Below, piece by piece: positions 16,314 to 24,902 of a stretch of 64,000 nucleotides of DNA. Position 1 is the stretch's first letter. Each line of letters begins with the position of its first letter. The stretch covers positions 95,151 to 159,150 of the forward strand of contig JBBDWK010000032.1 in assembly GCA_040902885.1 (NCBI GenBank), in the 5' to 3' direction. The position numbers were made by a program, and so were the translations under genes. Below the pieces are notes generated by a model. That model was not told the origin of the DNA. It searched no databases and was given only the letters and a program-made list of their open reading frames with translations. Origin of the DNA: JBBDWK01 sp040902885 (GTDB taxonomy: Bacteria > Acidobacteriota > Terriglobia > Bryobacterales > Bryobacteraceae).

Positions 16314-17548
16314 CTACGGAAGATTAGCAAAGCCCGGTGCGAGCATGCGGGTCATAGCGGCGGGATTCTTAATGTTCTGGGCGGCCATCCACTCCTCGGC
16401 CTGTCGCTGGATCTCGCGCCCCGGCGCGTCGTCTTGCAGCGCGCCGATCCGGCGCCTGGCGACGGCTGCGTACAAGTTCATGTCAGCGCGGTCGAATCGA
16501 TCGGCGGCATCGTGGAGATACCTCACGGCGGACAGAGTATCGCCCTCGACGTACGCAATCCCGGCCTTCAGCAGCAATGCAATCGGATCCGACCATGCCA
16601 TTCGCTCGCGGGCGATCCGTTGCGCACCGCCGCGAGCCAGGGACAGGAATCGGCGGGAGCTCCCGTGCCTGGCGGCCATCGCCAGCGCGATGCGCGATCG
16701 CAGGTAGAGCGCCTCGATCCGAATGACCTGGACGCGCGTCAGCAACGATCGGCGAAGCATCGCCTCCTGCTCGGCGAACAGGCGCCACGCCGCTTCAGCG
16801 TTCCGCGATAGAGCGCGGTCTGCACACGGGACAGCATCGCGCTGTAATGCTGACGGTGAAAGCCCTTGTGCGACCAGCGCTTCATGCTCTCGACCGTTTC
16901 ACGCTCCCCGTCGTCAGGATCGTCCGCCGCCAGCCACACGTAATTGCTCCGAGTGCACAACTCGGTGGCGATGTACCAGTTCCCACTGCTTCGCGCGTTG
17001 GCCAGCAGCACAGGAATCTGCCGGGTTAACTCGCGGAGCTCTCCCTGGTACATGAGCGACCAGATCATGAGATTCTGAGCGGCGTTCACCTCCCAGGTAA
17101 CCCCAACGCACTGGTCGCGCAGGGTCGTTAACGCCTTCTCGGATAGCGTCGAAGCGCTTTTCCATTCGCCGCGTGTCGTCGCAACTATGCCGTCCGCCAG
17201 GATGGACAATGCGATCGCGTGCGGGTTCCCGACGCTCGTCGCCAGTGCCTTCGACTGTTGGCCGAGTCACCGGCTCAACGTTCTCCCTGTCGGATACAGG
17301 CCTCTGGCAGCCGATTCCATCGCCATCGCGCGAGCAATATGATATGGCTCCCCGGCATCGAGCGCCATCAGCAGGTGACGCACGCTGAAATCCGAGGCTG
17401 TGATCATGTCCACCGGCATCAATCCTATCGTCGCCGACCAGCAGGTGTCGATGCGAAGGAGTGCATCTGCGTCGAGTTGATCGGCAGGCCTTGCAACAAA
17501 ACGGAGCCCGCGCCATCGAAGCCGCGCACGTCGCCATAGCAACTGCAT
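16314..17548 (-). pseudogene. Degraded C-terminal part of a Ser/Thr kinase-AAA-TPR type protein
   Basis: The reading passes through three open pieces. The first (from 17548) gives ALLRIDTCWSATIGLMPVDM and HLLMALDAGEPYHIARAMAM, typical of the TPR-rich C-terminus of large acidobacterial protein kinase/ATPase proteins. An in-frame TGA at about 17267 interrupts it; the same frame resumes with ALATSVGNPHAIALSILADG. Near 16803 a one-base loss shifts the frame: YRG continues as NAEAAWRLFAEQEAMLRRS in another frame and ends at 16314 with APGFANLP. The kinase and ATPase domains are absent upstream, so the 5' end was lost too. One nonsense, one frameshift and a truncation make this a clear pseudogene. 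Confidence 0.8.
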
Positions 17549-17738
17549 GAAGGTGTTTCATGTCATCGGGCCCTGCTACGCCGACTGGTTCGGCATGCTC
17601 GATTCTGAGATTCAGAAGTACCGGGACCTCGGGCGGGCTGAGATCGTGAACTGGTACGAGGAAGCGCGCCACAAATTGCCGTCCCGCGAAGAAACCTCTG
17701 CGCGCATCAGAAACATCTACGCGCATCTGGAGAGGTAG
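17547..17738 (+). CDS. Short hypothetical protein or gene fragment
   Basis: A 63-residue frame: YADWFGMLDSEIQKYRDLGR, then AEIVNWYEEARHKLPSREE and RIRNIYAHLER. The regular helical, charged character looks more like real coding sequence than a shadow, but I do not recognise the family. It begins exactly where the kinase/TPR pseudogene on the other strand loses recognisable sequence, so it may be the tail of another gene joined there by a rearrangement, with the first nine residues accidental. No convincing ribosome binding site precedes it. Confidence 0.3.
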   Translation: MKVFHVIGPCYADWFGMLDSEIQKYRDLGRAEIVNWYEEARHKLPSREETSARIRNIYAHLER

Positions 17739-18137
17739 AACGTTCGGCTCAATGCCTCACAGGGGCGGCCTATCAGACAATCGGGCGCTGAAGGGGAAGT
17801 CGTCCAATTCGTGACCGCACACGCGGCGGGAGTTATGGATAACGCTACTACGCGGCCTCGCGCCACGGTATCGATGATGAAGGCCGCCGAGCCGTGCACT
17901 GGAGACTACTTCCGCAGCGGTACCAGAACGGTCCCCGGACCACTCAATCGAGTCATGAACAACCCTTCTTTGCTGAATAAGGTCGCGGCAGTCAATCCCT
18001 ACGGGACATTGTGGAGACGGGCATCGGAGCATCTTTGTGCTGCAGATTGGCCGCGGGTGTATGACATCATCCTCCGGCTTGTTCCTGAGTCGAGCGAAGC
18101 GGACGATTAACCTGATTGGGGTTTACGGGAACCGCGA
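17739..18137. other. Intergenic stretch, no confident gene
   Basis: 399 bases between the short frame and the amidohydrolase stop. Frames on both strands are open for up to about 100 codons, but they contain no motif I can place. Given its neighbours it may be decayed coding sequence. Confidence 0.4.
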
Positions 18138-18908
18138 TTACCTCGCCATCACCCGCCGGGCGTTGTCTTCGAACACCGCCTTCGTCTGGGCCTCGGTCAG
18201 GCCAGACTCCTGAACCTTCAGGAGCGCCGATTCCCAATAGTAAAAGGGGTAGTAGGAACCGAAGAGGACTCGCTGAAAAGAAACCTGGGCAGCCAGCCGG
18301 GCAACAGACCCGGCCCGCTCCAGCATCGCGAAGTCAAAGTAGACCTGTCCCGCGGAGGACAGCTTCTGCAACCGCTCGACCGGAAGTGTGGGAGTCGCAT
18401 TCAAAACGACCAGCCGCAGTTGCGGCTCACCGGCGACCGCGTCCGCCAAGGGGGTCAAGTCCACCGGCGGAACTTGCATCAGAGGATGCTGGACGCGCTC
18501 GTCTTCCATGCACAGCGCGACCTGCACGATAAGCTTTCGAGAAGACGCCAGCTTCAACAGCTCGCGAAAGGCAGGATCATCGAGCTTGTACCCGTGGTAA
18601 TTCGGATGCAGCCGAATCCCGGGCATCTTGTGAACTTCGTGGCAGCGCCGGAGATCCTCCTGCCAGTCCGGAAGCTTGGGATTGATGGAGCCAAACGGCA
18701 CGAGGAAGTTTGCGCCATAAGTCCCGCAGTCTTTCGCCAGGCGGGCGTTGACGCCTGCGAGGTCCTTGTGAAAAACGCCGTCGAAGCTCCCCGCCCAGGC
18801 CTGGATGACATTATTCTTGCGCAGCCTGGCGACAAGAGCGGCCGGCTCATCTCCCGACAGACGCCGGAACGGCCAGCGTGAGAGACTTACGTTCACGTCG
18901 ATGATCAC
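18138..18908 (-). CDS. Amidohydrolase-2 family TIM-barrel hydrolase (cytoplasmic)
   Basis: A 256-residue metal-dependent hydrolase-fold protein starting at GTG 18908, which overlaps the stop of the gene upstream (GTGA). The first strand has IIDVNVSLSRWPFRRL, where the usual HxH reads NVS, so the metal ligands differ from canonical amidohydrolases. Later features are MPGIRLHPNYHGYKLDDPAF, LIVQVALCMEDERVQHPL and VLFGSYYPFYYWESAL, typical of the PF04909 group (decarboxylases and lactonases). The frame stays open far upstream but that part is antisense-type shadow of the next gene. It is the last gene of a three-gene operon with the dimethylformamidase-like protein. Confidence 0.8.
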   Translation of the reverse strand: MIIDVNVSLSRWPFRRLSGDEPAALVARLRKNNVIQAWAGSFDGVFHKDLAGVNARLAKDCGTYGANFLVPFGSINPKLPDWQEDLRRCHEVHKMPGIRLHPNYHGYKLDDPAFRELLKLASSRKLIVQVALCMEDERVQHPLMQVPPVDLTPLADAVAGEPQLRLVVLNATPTLPVERLQKLSSAGQVYFDFAMLERAGSVARLAAQVSFQRVLFGSYYPFYYWESALLKVQESGLTEAQTKAVFEDNARRVMAR

Positions 18909-19771
18909 ACCCGGAGACCTTTCGCTTGCAGAATTGGCGTCAGCATCCGGCGCAGGTTTTCGGCGAGGATCAGCCGTCTGGCCGATTCCGGGATCTCTGC
19001 CCCCATGACCTTGGCAAGCTGGGATGCGAAAGTCCGGCCCGAGGCATCGCTGCCATAAATGACCCGCTCCGCGCCGAGCTCGCGCACCGCCATTTCCACG
19101 ACGCCGGAGGTGGGGTCGAATCCGGCCACGCACGTGGCGATGTTCCTCGTGGAGCGATGCACCCGGATGCCGCGCTCCCAGTCGCCGCCGGTGTGCGCGT
19201 CGATGAAAGCGGCCTGCGGATGGCGCTTGGCCAGCTCCACCAAGTCGTAGGGTGTGGATTCGCCGGGTCCGTTGCCGCTCACCTTCAGCCATGTGTGCTG
19301 GAGTATGACGGCCTTCATTGCTACTGCTCTCTCGACGATCGGGTCCAGCGACCGGTCACTGCACCGTCTGGCGACCCACAGCTTGACCCCTACCATGGGG
19401 CCGTCACGCACGCAGCGGTCGAACTCCTGGAGGCTGAAGTCCAGGTGGTTGGGATTCAGATAGACGAATCCCAGGGTACGGTCCGGAGAGTGGCGCAAAC
19501 CCCGCAGCACCTGGTCGTTTGCCGTGCGGAGCTGCTCCGGCGTTGGATCCTCGGGATTCGGGAAGCCGAGTGAGAGTATCACCCGGTTGATTCCCAGGCG
19601 GTCCATGAACTGGACCAGGTAGGCCATGCGCTCCTCCGGGGTGGCTCCCACCGAGGACGTCAGATGGCAGTGCACATCCCAGATCAGAGGAGATTTTGCC
19701 GGTGGCGTCTGAGCAACCGCCAGGGCCGAGGCGCTGCAACCAAGAAAAGTCCTTCGGGCGAGCAGTGTCAC
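18905..19771 (-). CDS. Exported amidohydrolase-2 family metal hydrolase
   Basis: A 288-residue protein with a Tat-like leader (LLARRTFLGCSASALAVA). It has the canonical amidohydrolase ligands: His34/His36 in WDVHCHL, a His in VILQHTWLKV, a His in FIDAHTGGDWERG and the catalytic Asp in RVIYGSDASGR. The GTG start at 19771 overlaps the TGA of the gene upstream by four bases, and its own stop overlaps the next GTG, so the three genes are translationally coupled. It would hydrolyse or decarboxylate a small molecule outside the cytoplasm. The paired cytoplasmic relative downstream suggests consecutive steps or a hetero-oligomer. Confidence 0.85.
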   Translation of the reverse strand: MTLLARRTFLGCSASALAVAQTPPAKSPLIWDVHCHLTSSVGATPEERMAYLVQFMDRLGINRVILSLGFPNPEDPTPEQLRTANDQVLRGLRHSPDRTLGFVYLNPNHLDFSLQEFDRCVRDGPMVGVKLWVARRCSDRSLDPIVERAVAMKAVILQHTWLKVSGNGPGESTPYDLVELAKRHPQAAFIDAHTGGDWERGIRVHRSTRNIATCVAGFDPTSGVVEMAVRELGAERVIYGSDASGRTFASQLAKVMGAEIPESARRLILAENLRRMLTPILQAKGLRV

Positions 19772-22122
19772 TTAGCTCCAAACGCCTGCACGTTTCGGAC
19801 ACGAAAGGGTTCCCCGTTCGAGAACGTTCCATCGAAGCGAAGATACTTCAGCATGACCGGGGGGAAGACGTCAGTCTTGACGCCGCGCCAGGGACCGTGG
19901 CGGCGGTCTGCCAGCAGGACCCAACGTTCTCCATCCGGGGATCCCTCGATGACGTAGTGCGCGTACGGGGCCGGCTTCAGATGCCATCGGCGGTCGTGGA
20001 AATCGATGAACTCAGGCAGCTCGTACCGCAGGGCGTCAATCCGCACCGGCGGGCTCAGTTCGAGAGTGGTGTGGTCCCGCTGCTGAGGGACCACGAGGTT
20101 CGTTCCGTCCATGGTCTTGGCGCCGTCGAGCAGGTAGTGCAAGGTCCGGCGGTATAGCTCACGGAACCGGGTATTCTCGCGCCGTTGCAGGATGTTCGGA
20201 TAGTTCTCGCCGCAGACCATGGCAAGGCGATCGTTCTTGTGGACCGCGAGGCCGATTCGATGCACGGGGGTCGGATCGTAGGCGTCGATCCCGAACTCCC
20301 GCCCTTCGGGGGCCGCCCGATCGGACCGGACCAGGATGTCCCATGCCTGCGGTTCGTAGGCGAAGTCCACCTCTCCGCCCCACGGTCCTGGCACCTCGTC
20401 GCCGGGCTTCAGATTCAGGCCGCGGACGATGGGATGGTTCGCGTTGGCGATGACCGCTTTACTGCCTGGAATCCAGTAGCCGACGCTGGTATGAAAGACG
20501 TTCAGGTAATCGACGGCGGCTCCCGCGGTGGGATCGAGGATCGGAGCGTCCGCAGGGGCTTGCTTGGGAAGAAGCTGAGGGCCACGGAAATCGCTCGGTT
20601 GATCGCTCCAGTGCGCCCAGATGTGGCCCCGCTGCCAGAGGTACCGCGTCTCCTCGAGGCTGGGTAGATACTCCACCAGCACAGCAAAGGAATCGCCGCC
20701 GTGAATCATCACACCGCCACCCTTGCCCAGGTATTCGGCAAAGCGCTGATAGCTCTCGCGCGTAGTGAACTCGCAATGGTTGCCGAGAATCACCAGACGG
20801 TAGTCTTCGAGCCGTATCCGGCCCCGCGCCACGTCGTGCTGGGTGGCGAACTCGATCCCAAAGCCGTCCTGCCGCGACAACTCGTCGAGATAACGAAAAT
20901 GATGGATATCGTTGTACCGTTCGTACAGGCTGTAGAAGAAGTTGTTCAGCCGGTGCTGGCGGCTGCTCATCACCGTGGGCGCGTACCCCACGCTACCGTC
21001 GTAGCCGGTTCTCCAGCCGTGGTAGTCATGGCCGCCGTTGGTCGAGTACGCCCACCAGGCGTCGGTCGGCGCGACGAACAGGACCGGAGCTCGGGCGGCG
21101 GCGGGGCGGACGATCACGTTGGTGAGTTTTTGGTTCAGGTCGTTCACGGACGGGTCTACATTGCCGCCGGCGGGCACGACGATCAAACGGTATAGGCTCG
21201 ACCGCCACTCCCCGACCTTCACCGGCACGTTGGTCACGGGCAGCTCGTACGGAAAGGGAAAGCGCGACACGATCTGCTGCCGGAGGTCGTCGATCAGAAC
21301 CAGTTCCATCTTCCGGCCTTGGTCGTCCGGGCGCGGAATCACCGCCACGGTCTGTTGTTCACCGTATTGCCAGCTCAGATCGTAGGGCGCGAGAACCGGG
21401 AAGAAATTGGGCGGGATGTCCGGATCGACGTGGCTGCGCAATTGGTACCACTCCGCCCACCAGAAGCGTTTGTCCTTCGGGCGATACGCAAAGAGGACGA
21501 TCTCCATCCTGGAGCTGCCCGTGATGGTAGTCAGTTGCACGGTGGAGGACTTGGTGAAACGGTTGTGACCGCGCCGCGCGTGGCGGGAGGGCTCCGCACC
21601 ATCCAGCTCCGCGCCCACTGCCAGATTGGCCTCGCGGTTGTAGTAGAGGGATCCCCAGTTGGTGAAGTGGTTGTCGGGCACTTTCCCGTCGGGCAGGAAG
21701 AGAGGCTGGCCCTGCAGCGCACCGGTATCGAAAGTCATCGATTCGTTGAAAGCTTCCGGGAACCTCCAATCGAACCGGACATGCTCTCCTCGAAGCTCCG
21801 AGTCGGGCGCGTGCCGGATGCGGTAAAGATCAATGCCTGCCTGGCGCTCATAGCGCAACTCGAAACGGACCGGGATTCCCGCAACGCTCAACTGCACGAC
21901 ATTCGGCTGGCTGGTCCGCTGCACGTCAAACTCCCGGCTCGCGACCAGTATGTTGAAGCCGGGCGCGGCGGGGCCCAACAGGGGTTGCTCCCCCAGCGAA
22001 GCGTCACCGAAGGCGCGGTGCAGGAAGCCACGAGACTGAGCCGAGAGGGGAGCGGCCGCCAGCAGGATGCCTGCCAGGAGGATCGCGGTTGTACAGTCGT
22101 TCGGTGGCCTCGCGGACGCCAT
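19768..22122 (-). CDS. N,N-dimethylformamidase large-subunit-like exported protein
   Basis: A 784-residue protein with a signal peptide (LLAGILLAAAPLSAQS). The central part matches the dimethylformamidase beta-subunit-like domain: APVLFVAPTDAWWAYSTNGG, RLNNFFYSLYERYNDIHHF, YRLVILGNHCEFTTRESYQRF and GGGVMIHGGDSFAV, a glutamine amidotransferase-like fold. The last ~120 residues (VRIDALRYELPEFIDFHDRRW, then YAHYVIEGSPDGERWVLLADR and KYLRFDGTFSNGEPF) look like a discoidin-type binding domain. Known homologues cleave the C-N bond of dimethylformamide; here a glycan- or amide-linked substrate is as likely. It is first in an operon with two amidohydrolases. Confidence 0.75.
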   Translation of the reverse strand: MASARPPNDCTTAILLAGILLAAAPLSAQSRGFLHRAFGDASLGEQPLLGPAAPGFNILVASREFDVQRTSQPNVVQLSVAGIPVRFELRYERQAGIDLYRIRHAPDSELRGEHVRFDWRFPEAFNESMTFDTGALQGQPLFLPDGKVPDNHFTNWGSLYYNREANLAVGAELDGAEPSRHARRGHNRFTKSSTVQLTTITGSSRMEIVLFAYRPKDKRFWWAEWYQLRSHVDPDIPPNFFPVLAPYDLSWQYGEQQTVAVIPRPDDQGRKMELVLIDDLRQQIVSRFPFPYELPVTNVPVKVGEWRSSLYRLIVVPAGGNVDPSVNDLNQKLTNVIVRPAAARAPVLFVAPTDAWWAYSTNGGHDYHGWRTGYDGSVGYAPTVMSSRQHRLNNFFYSLYERYNDIHHFRYLDELSRQDGFGIEFATQHDVARGRIRLEDYRLVILGNHCEFTTRESYQRFAEYLGKGGGVMIHGGDSFAVLVEYLPSLEETRYLWQRGHIWAHWSDQPSDFRGPQLLPKQAPADAPILDPTAGAAVDYLNVFHTSVGYWIPGSKAVIANANHPIVRGLNLKPGDEVPGPWGGEVDFAYEPQAWDILVRSDRAAPEGREFGIDAYDPTPVHRIGLAVHKNDRLAMVCGENYPNILQRRENTRFRELYRRTLHYLLDGAKTMDGTNLVVPQQRDHTTLELSPPVRIDALRYELPEFIDFHDRRWHLKPAPYAHYVIEGSPDGERWVLLADRRHGPWRGVKTDVFPPVMLKYLRFDGTFSNGEPFRVRNVQAFGAK

Positions 22123-22163
22123 GGTTGCATGTCATGATACCAGCAAGTTTCACGGACACAAGC

Positions 22164-22373
22164 ATGAACGAAGCTGATGTTTTAAAATCGATTGGCTTGT
22201 GCGCAAGTTGCGTGCATATGCGCCGTATTCGTTCCGACCGCGGGTCAGTTTTCTACCTGTGCCGGTTAGCGGCGGTGGATGCGCGCTTTGTGAAATATCC
22301 GGCGCTGCCGGTGCGGATCTGCTCCGCCTACGAAAAGAGCGAGGGTCCGACGGAGATGGCTTTGGAGGAGTAG
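22164..22373 (+). CDS. Small four-cysteine conserved protein
   Basis: A 69-residue protein from ATG 22164. Its pattern CASCVHMRRIRSDRGSVFYLC, then VKYPALPVRICSAYE (CxxC...C...C) is that of a small, widespread conserved hypothetical family that probably binds one metal ion. Function unknown. It is divergent from the dimethylformamidase-like operon with 41 bp between the starts. Confidence 0.7.
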   Translation: MNEADVLKSIGLCASCVHMRRIRSDRGSVFYLCRLAAVDARFVKYPALPVRICSAYEKSEGPTEMALEE

Positions 22374-22772
22374 ACCGGAAGCAAGGCGTATTGCGACCGT
22401 TGCCGACTTTATTACCCGGCGCGGGCGTCCTGTTAACGCAAGATGCGCAGCCCCCTGGGTTGAACCCCGGCGGAGATGGATAGCTCCTTGGCGACCGGAA
22501 GCCGGGCGGCGCGGTGAGGTGACCTGTTTCCGAGTGGCCCAACGATACGCCCAACGTTCCTGCGGCCGAGCGTCCACCGGCAGAACACTCTGCAGCACGG
22601 ATTTCTGATTCCTGGTCAGAAGGGCTGTTATCGCCACCCATCGGATGCGGGCTGCATTGCGTAGGTTGTTATCCGAAGGCGTACGGGCACGCCGATCCGC
22701 AGAGAGCTTAGAATGAACAGATGATAATTATGCAGCGCTTTTCTTTAGGCATCAAGAGGGCCAGCTCTGTAG
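22374..22772. other. Intergenic stretch, no gene recognised
   Basis: 399 bases between the four-cysteine protein and the CBS fragment. Minus-strand frames of more than 100 codons exist but show no family motif and overlap each other. Nothing convincing is seen. Confidence 0.45.
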
Positions 22773-23040
22773 ATGTCCGTAATGTCTGAGATCGACACTC
22801 TGACTCGCCTCGCACGAGAGTTCGTCGTGCGGGACATCATGATACCCGAAGCGGACCTAGTGTGCTCGGCGGATTTGCCTGGCGCAATGGAGATTCTTGC
22901 GCGGTTCCCCGACTTCGATATGATTCCAATACAGTCTACGCGTGCCCTGAAGGGTTTCGTAGAACGCGAGTCCTCCACGCTCATGCCTATCCGAGTCGAC
23001 GATCTGATCAGCGAAGCGACAAGCATCTTGGATGTCAGGT
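22773..23040 (+). pseudogene. Truncated CBS-domain protein (N-terminal part)
   Basis: The first ~89 codons encode a recognisable CBS domain: LAREFVVRDIMIPEADLVCS, MEILARFPDFDMIPIQST and VERESSTLMPIRVDDLISEA ending TSILDV. CBS pairs bind adenosyl nucleotides; the second CBS motif should follow DLISEATSILDV. Instead, from about 23040 the sequence is that of an M20 peptidase gene on the opposite strand, and the frame merely happens to stay open to 23249. Start ATG 22773 or 22782. Confidence 0.65.
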
Positions 23041-23215
23041 ATTGCGCGCCTCTGGTCTCATTACCGGGTGGGTTAACCGTGTCAATGCGGATGTACTCGG
23101 CAAGAAACCGCACAGCCTCATCGCGGGCCGCGCGAAAGTCAGGGGCGGCTGCAGCGTCAGCGTGTGGCTCCCCCAAGGAGAGCGCCAACAACAGCACAAA
23201 AATGTTTCGTCTCAT
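23041..23215 (-). pseudogene. Truncated M20-family peptidase (N-terminal part)
   Basis: From ATG 23215 the minus strand encodes a signal peptide (MRRNIFVLLLALSLGEPHA) and RDEAVRFLAEYIRIDTVNPP plus GNETRGAQYL, the conserved opening of M20/M28-type exopeptidases. At about 23040 the similarity stops and the frame runs on through the antisense of the CBS fragment. The metal-binding HxD and later motifs are missing. Two gene fragments therefore meet head to head at this point. Confidence 0.65.
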
Positions 23216-23253
23216 TCCGATTTCCGTACCGCGAACTATAATAACTTGACTGA

Positions 23254-23848
23254 ATGCTTCAAGAAGCGGCAGCCGTGATAATCGGTTCAGGCGCGCTTGG
23301 TTCCAGTGTCGCCTATTTGGCAAAAGCTGGCATCGCACCTGTCGCCTTGGTCGACAAACATGAGATCGCTTCGCAAACCTCGCCTCGAGCGGTGGGTTTG
23401 ACCTCGCAGATACGGCAATCGGAGTTCGCACGCCACAGCGAAACTCGGCGGCGTGCTTCTTCCAAACACCACGGTGACCGGCTTTCGTGCGGAGGACGGC
23501 CGTATCAACAGGGTGATCACTGACCGGGGCGAGATTCGCTCCCCGATTGTCGTCGACGCAGCCGGCGCCTGGACGCGTCTTGTCGCCAGTCTTGCCGGCG
23601 CGCGGGTGGGCGCGATTGCTACACGCCATCAGTTGCTGATCACCCACCCAATTCCTGGTGTCGAACCCCATCACCCGATCACGCGGGTGATCGACTGCAA
23701 TGTCTACATCCGTCCCGCCGATGGCGGCTTGATGTTAGGCGGCTACGAGTCCGATCCGTTGCAACTCGACATGACGAATCTGCCCTCGGCCTTCCATATA
23801 GATGATTTGCCGCTCGATGTGTCAGTGCTTCGCCATCAGCGTTGGTGA
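23254..23848 (+). pseudogene. FAD-dependent amino acid oxidase-like gene with internal deletion
   Basis: The 5' part (from ATG 23254) encodes a dinucleotide-binding N-terminus VIIGSGALGSSVAYLAKAGI and SQTSPRAVGLTSQIRQSEFA. After about codon 57 the sequence jumps to a later region in another frame: KLGGVLLPNTTVTGFRAEDG, VVDAAGAWTRLVASLAGA and YIRPADGGLMLGGYESDP, typical of DAO/sarcosine oxidase proteins. Roughly the residues between the NAD-fold entry and the substrate domain are gone, and the C-terminus is also missing (stop at 23848). AYLAKAG also lacks the usual His. Not expected to be functional. Confidence 0.75.
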
Positions 23849-24063
23849 TGCGCGGCGGCGTCCTTCGAGGGTGGATCGGCCCACGGAGGCGATACGAGGG
23901 CGGCTGTTGATCGCCTCATTCGTGACTGCCTGGTTCCTTTTTTAAAACCCGACAAGATCAACGTGCACAGTCCATTTTATAACGCTTTGTAAACTGGCCG
24001 TAACCAAGTTCGTGCTACGTTATGGGTCAGGTTCCACCGGAAACGCGTATCGCAGAATCGCTT

Positions 24064-24515
24064 GCAGCGTAGGAATGGCCGGTTGTCGATCCAGCCCCAT
24101 GGCAGCACGCCATCAAAATCTGCGCCGAGAGATAACTCGCCGATGCGAAATCCCACCTCGTAGTGACGGATGGCATCCGTGGGCCGGTGGTCAAAAACGA
24201 AGTTGCCCAGGTGCGAATGAGCATCGAGGCAGCGAAGATCTGCCAGGCAGAGATCCATTAGCAGCTTATGTGCACCCTCCGTATCGCCTGAGTCCCCGCG
24301 GTCATTGGACTCCCCGATCGGGTCGGAGAAGGGATCCTCCGGGTCCGCCCCCGGCAGCACCTGTTCCATCTCGAACTTCGGTCGCGGACCGCGGGCGATT
24401 ATTGGTTTGGCCCACGCCTCGATGGGTTCACCTTCCTCGCCCCAGTAATGCTCCGTGGGATCTCAAAGGCCACGCTCCTCCAGCCGAAGTGGGAGCAAAC
24501 CCAACGCTCCGGCAT
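24064..24515 (-). pseudogene. Truncated, frameshifted conserved hypothetical protein
   Basis: Two frames join to one protein: FGWRSVAFEIP, then after a one-base shift near 24450, TEHYWGEEGEPIEAWAKPII and KFEMEQVLPGADPEDPFSDP, AHKLLMDLCLADLRCLDAHS and LSLGADFDGVLPWGWIDNRP. This resembles a conserved bacterial protein of TPR-like character that I cannot name with certainty. Similarity ends after FLRC at about 24064, where the family should continue. Frameshift plus truncation indicate a pseudogene. Confidence 0.5.
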
Positions 24516-24617
24516 CGAGCCGGGTCGACTCGATCGCTCCGGAGAGATACGGATTGCCCCCATAGGTCCACTGCTTCCCTGCCGGTGACGGATGGCCAGT
24601 CCAACAGCGCTGTGCGA

Positions 24618-24890
24618 ACAGGTGATGGCAGAGACCACAATCCCTACGGCTTCACGATGTGGATGGCGGGCGGCGGGATTCGGGGAGGCAAGGTGATTGG
24701 CTCGACGGACGAGATCGGATTCCGGACGGCTGAAGACAGAGTGCATATCCACGATTTCCATGCCACCGTTCTGACTCTGCTCGGGCTGGATCACAAAAGA
24801 CTCACGTATTTCTTCCAGGAACGCGACCAACGACTCACAGATGTAGGCGGCGAGAATAATCTGGCGGAAAGACTGATCCGGGGCTCTTGA
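24618..24890 (+). pseudogene. C-terminal fragment of a DUF1501 protein
   Basis: About 90 codons ending at TGA 24890 encode GDGRDHNPYGFTMWMAGGGI, RGGKVIGSTDEIGFRTAEDR, FHATVLTLLGLDHKRLTYFF and the end GGENNLAERLIRGS. This is nearly the C-terminus of the intact DUF1501 protein at 46.1-47.6 kb. Upstream sequence does not continue the family, so it is a relic of a further DUF1501 gene. Confidence 0.8.
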
Positions 24891-24902
24891 AGACAACGGC
24901 AC

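Noticed and set aside
23041..23249. Single CBS fusion protein read to 23249
   Set aside because: After codon 89 the plus frame is simply the reverse of a signal peptide and peptidase start on the minus strand; a truncated gene is the better reading.
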